This document shows positions 54,601-60,600 of a DNA stretch of 64,000 nucleotides, one piece after another (position 1 is the stretch's first letter; each line of letters begins with the position of its first letter). The DNA is from Diorhabda sublineata. Taxonomy: Eukaryota > Arthropoda > Insecta > Coleoptera > Chrysomelidae. Both the position numbers and the translations under genes were made by a program. The stretch covers positions 10,245,653-10,309,652 of the forward strand of contig NC_079478.1 in assembly GCF_026230105.1 (NCBI RefSeq), written 5' to 3'. A model generated the notes under the pieces. It saw nothing but the letters and a program-made list of their open reading frames with translations. It ran no database searches and was not told the origin of the DNA.

Positions 54601-57600
54601 CGGAATCAAAACGATTATCATCTGAGTGGACTGCAACCACGTCCGAAGCGTTCAAAGGCACAACAATTAGCTGGAAAGATTTTGGTTTCAGTATTTTGGG
54701 ATGCACAAGAAATATTGTTCATCGACTATATCCAAAAACGAGAGAAAATCAATAGCGAATACTACATAGAGTTATTGAATTGTTTGAATGCAAAAATCAA
54801 GGAAAAAAACCCTCTTATGTCGAAGAACAATGCGCTGTTCCATCAAGACAATGTACCGATTCACAAGTCGTTAGCAACGATGGTTAAATTGAATGAATTG
54901 TTTCCCCATCCACCATACAGTCTAGATTTGACCCCCAGTGACTACTGGCTATTTGCTGATCTAAAAAAATGCTATTCGGTAAGAAATTCAGTTCAAATGA
55001 AGAAGCAATTGCCGAAACTGAAGCTTTCTTGGGGGAAAAAGTTTTTACCTACTTACTTACTCATTCACACGACTTATTGAGTGTGTTACGTATTTAACAG
55101 TAATAAAAAATAAGTTCATCAAAATTGGTGCATGAATCTAATAAAAAAGATCATTATTTAAAACAATGTCAAAATTAATTAACTACAGTTGCTCCCTATA
55201 ATAAAATTATCCTCGATAATTTACTTTCCCGCAGAAATCTCCTCCAGTTTGCCAATTTTGTTTTACAACCATAGCAGTTGATGTGGAAACAGCCAACGTA
55301 ATAAAATTTTCACAGATTAATAATTCTCTTTTGAAAATTCTTCTATCTTTGAACGCTGGTAGTTTTGTCGATAATATTTCAACACATAAAACTCAATATT
55401 TGTGGTCCGTCGAAGTTAATGCGACGAATCTCTTCTCTCTGATGAATAATAGTTTTGTGAGTAATAAAAACTCGTTCCTAATTTTCAAGAAAAGTTATTC
55501 TTATTTAGTAAAATGCAATACTTTGAATTGGAATTAAATAAATGGAAATTTAATTTTTTGGGTTTTTCTAATATGGTTTCAATAAGTCTAAATATAAAAA
55601 TCGGAGAAAATTTTGAAGGCTCCAGAGAAATAAGCAGAAATTGGTTGAAATAAGAATAGTGAACAATAAGAAGAAAGTACCAAGATGTGAAATAAGAAAA
55701 ATGACGAAAAAGCGCTAGTAGAATACAAAGTATCCTTTAGAATCAATATATCAGTGACTGAGTAGATTTTCTATTAAAAAAATTATAAATCGCTCGCTAT
55801 TAATACAACATAACGTTTCATGCATAATTCGTAGACTTAATTGCAGCTGCAGACCAGAGTATTTGGAGCAATATTTAGCGCTAATTTGTCATTTTCGTAG
55901 CTTCCCCAATGTTAAAATCTGATAACACAGTTCTTCCCAAACCTGGTAAAGCGTCTATTAGGCTAGAATCTTATCGCCCCATATTGCTCCTCAGGGTCCT
56001 GGGCAAAGTATTCCAACTTCTGATCAGAGAGGGAATCTTGGACTTCTGTACCGAGCAAAATATACTCTAGTCACTACGCCATCACCAATATTCATGGATA
56101 TCTAGAAGGCTTTCGATCAGGTCTGGCACGACGGACTTGTTAAGAAGCTACTGACTATCCGACTGCTATAATTCATGTAATCATAACTTATATATTTATA
56201 ACTTACTGACCGTCCTATTAGTGTCAAAGTCAGTTATTGTTATATCAACTATTTACCCCCCTTACTGGGGTTCCACGAGGCTCCCTACTAACCCTTTTTC
56301 TACGAGGATAAATTGAAAAATTCTTAGCCTACTATAGAATCAAACAAAATTTCAATGTAAAAATATTTTATTACTCAACATATTCTCCTCTCTACTTAAT
56401 TGATTACATTTATTACAGCGAACCTGCAACGTCTCTAGACATTTCAAAAAAAAGTTTCTTCTTGCTCTGCACACCAGACCTCCACAGCTTTTATTATCTG
56501 GTGAATAAGGGGGGTGTTCTAGTACTTCAAACCGTAAATCACGAATTTTTTGAATGGCAACATGAGATTTGTGTACATGGGCGTTGTCCTGCAAAAACCA
56601 AACAACTTTGGATGGCTTTCCGTGTCTTTTCTTTTTAAATTTTTCCCGTAGAGTGGTCAGTAATGTCGAATAGTAATCTCCAATTATTGTTCTACCCTTA
56701 TCGAAAAAATCAATCATGATTACTCCATGGCAATCCCAAAAAACTGAAGCAAGAACTTTTCCAGCAGATTTTCGGAAACGAAACTTCTTAGGTCTTGAAG
56801 AATCAGAGTGTCGCCATTCCATCGATTGTTGCTTTGTTTCTGTAGTAGAAATGTACCCAAGTCTCATCCATAGTAACAATTTGGTTTAAGAAGTCGTTTT
56901 CAAATCGAGCACAGATCGAAAGCGATGCTTCTACCCTTGCACGCTGTTGGTCAACATTCAAACATTTGGGGATCCATTTTGCAGCAATTTTTCTCATATC
57001 CCAATTGACGTGAACTATATGATGAACGCGTTCGTATGAAATATTCAGTGCTTCAGATATCCGTTTTAGCCCAATTCGACGGTCTGATAAAATCATGTCA
57101 TGAGCTGCATCGATATTTTCGAGGACTGACACAGAAACTGGCCGTCCCGATTGGTCATCATCTTCAATGGAAAATTTACCTGTTTTGAAGCTTGCAGTCC
57201 AATTTTTCATGGTCGCATCCGAGGGACATTGATCACCAAGGTTTTTGAGCATATCTTCGTAAATCTGCTTACCTCTTAACCCTCTTAAATACAGGTACTT
57301 GATGATGGCTCGATACTCTCCAATTTTTCGATTTTCACAATTTCGTGGACATGCTTTTTCTTTTAATTTATTGCGTTACACTGGTTTACTTTTTTGACGT
57401 CAAACTTAACACTTACACTTCTAATAAGTTATTGTTCGTTGCTATGGTGACGCAATATTTTGTTTATACATGGAACTGGTCTAGGCTAACTAGATATCAA
57501 ACATCCTCGTATATAACTATACGCATGATACTCCAGCCTCTTGTTACCTTTTGGAAGAGCAAACGCCTACTGCACCTTATACCACCATCTTTTACAAAAC

Positions 57601-60600
57601 TCTGCTCTTGCGAGCAGTCCATATTTAGGTACTGCCAGTACAAGTATCGATTCTAACTCCCTATATCACTACTAGAGGATCCCTTTTCTCGAAGCCCAAG
57701 AGGAAACTTTCCTATCCTTCCTTCATCGCCTCGTCCATAAACATCTATCTCGTACCTACTAAGTCACTTGCCAACTTATAACGTAAATAACTATTTTGCC
57801 AAAACCTAACAGAGATTTTCAACTATTTGATTATATTTTTAATTGATGAGGAGTATGTCGTTGAAAAGGAATGAAAAAATCAAGTGGAAAAGATCAATCG
57901 ATGTGGAAACTAAACATTCGAGAAATTATAGAAGTATGGCAGTAAGAATGATATTAAAAATTAAACCTAACAAGAACAGATAATTACTTGCTAAAAGTGA
58001 AAAAAAAAGGATTGTCTGATTTATGCAAAATACAAAACAAGAGAACAGATGGAGAGCTATCGATGTGAAAGCATTATGGATTTTGAAAATTCTGGAAAAT
58101 TGTATATGTTGGAAACTATAGTTGTAAATTAAATAAATTTTTAATAAATGTTCAAATCAGTGAAGTGCAAGCTGTGTAAGTGATTCAAATTGTCCTCATT
58201 TCAGAATAAAATTGTAAATATAAAACAATTTATTTGATATCAAATTTAATAACTCATAAAGATTGTGAAGACAGAAATAAAATATTTATTGCCTGACAAA
58301 TAAAATAGAATTTTTTTATTCTTTTACAAAAATATATTCTTCTATGCTTATGCAAATAAAAAGATATTTTTTTTGCAAATTAAATATCCACTTTTGTATT
58401 TAGAATACGACTAAAAAATAAAATTACATTCGTCACATTAAACGGTTTACAACACGTACAGTGTGTCTACTAAATTGGAACCATATGGTTAACTTTTTTA
58501 TTAGTGGTTTTATGAAAAAAAGTTTTGCATAGTCCCAAAGTTAAAATGCAACCATCAGATATGGATTTTTTTTTAAAAGCAGTATACGAGGTTTGTCAAA
58601 AAATTTGAATTTTGTGCAAGAGTATCTTTATTTTGCACAATTCAGGAAAATTTTATAAAGTAAAGTGATTTAAAAGTTATAATCAAATATGCAATTTCAG
58701 CCATTTATTTGAAAATTCAGGTTTTGTGATTATTTACTAATTATTCCGTATCAATTATTCTGGCGGGATGAAATTTGACGCAATCCCTGATATGAAGAAT
58801 GTGACAGTGTATGTCAAAGTGAATTGTTGTTTATAAAATTACAATAAAAATGGCAAATTTACTAAATCGTGAAGAAAAAATAGAGCTTGTGTTAATTGTG
58901 GAAGACATTTAGGTACAGAACACATAGAAAGAAAGGAAGAAATATTTTTAATAATAGACATCCGCATAGAAACATTAGGCGTTCAACAGTTACAAAAATA
59001 GAAGACCCAAAAAAGTCAATAAGAAAAAGGGTCTATGCAATCCAAACTAATTCAGTAAATAAAGATACAGCGGCAAATATTTTGAAAGGTGATAAATATC
59101 ATGCATACAAACCGCAATTTGTACACACGTTACTACTAAGGGATTACGATATTCGTTTTGAATTCTGAGCTCTGATCCAAGAAAAGTTGGATGAAGACCC
59201 GTTCTTTACAAGAACTATAATATTTTCCCATGAGGCAACATTTTCTTTAAACGGAACCGTTTCATCATAAAATTGTCGCTAACAGTAATCCAAACATTGT
59301 AATAAAAACTCGGAACGAATCAAGGGCGGATCCAGGGTCTTGACAAAGGGGGTGTCGTTAGTAAGTTAATTACGTTGTTTTTGACAGCATAATAACGAAT
59401 TTTTACTTTAAACCTCAATTCCTCATCGACTTTGAATCATATATCACAACGTCAGTCAGTATACTGTAAATTATTGTTTTGTCTAGGATAGTTCTCCATT
59501 ACAGTTGAATAACTGGAAGAAAATGCGGTTTTTATTAAGTCTATTTTGATTTGTTAAATAATTATAATAACGTTTATCAATTCTAACTCAAAACTACATC
59601 CTATTAGGTATTTGAAGGTAGACGGGCTAAGGGTTTGAGGACTACAGACAATGACAATTCTACCAAAGTAATTTATTAAAAATTGAACTATGCTAATATG
59701 AACAATACTGAAATGGATATTAATCAGGGTTTAGGGGGGGCATGAACCCCCGGATTCGCGCTTGGAACCAATATTCTTTTAAAACGAACGTATGGTGTGG
59801 TGTGTACCTTTTTTTTGTTCGACATTCCTTAAATGCCGCGCAATACTTATTAGAATATCAAGTAAGTAATTTTTTGCACGACCTTCCGTTACAAGAACGT
59901 ATGACTATTTGGTTCCAACAAGACTGTGCTTTCATCCATAGTACATTTTTTGGCCTCTTAGGTCTGCTGATTTGACTCTTCTTGACTTTTTTTATGTGGT
60001 TACTTAAAACAAAAACTACTCCAAACATGATACGGAAAGTTACACAAGAGTTTGACAAAAGAACAATTAAATGTGTATGGATTTTTCAATTTCTAAAATA
60101 AATAATTATTATGCATTCATTACGTATGTAAATTGCAAGGTTGTTTCAAAAACAGTAATAAATAGAAAGGTTATCATTTTTTTAACAGGTAAGGGAGATA
60201 AATTGTATTCAGTCAGAATAATTAATACGGCTTTAATTGCATATTTTAATATAACTTCTAATTCAAAACTACTTTATAACATTTTTCTGAATTGTGAAAA
60301 ATTAAGATACTTTACTCCTGCACAAAATTCAAATTTTTTGACCAACCTTGTATAATGCTTTAAAAAATTGATATCTGATGATTGCATTTTAACTTTTGGA
60401 CTATGCAGAACTTTTTATCCAGAACAACTTTTTTCATAAATTCACTAATAAAAAAGTTTTCCTTATGGTTCCAGCTTAAGTAGACACACTGTATAAATAA
60501 TTGAGCCACTGTTTTCAGGTTATACTTTTAAAAAATTATTCAATTGACTGTCCAATGAATCATTTGGAATATTATTATTGAGAGACTTAATTTATTAGGC

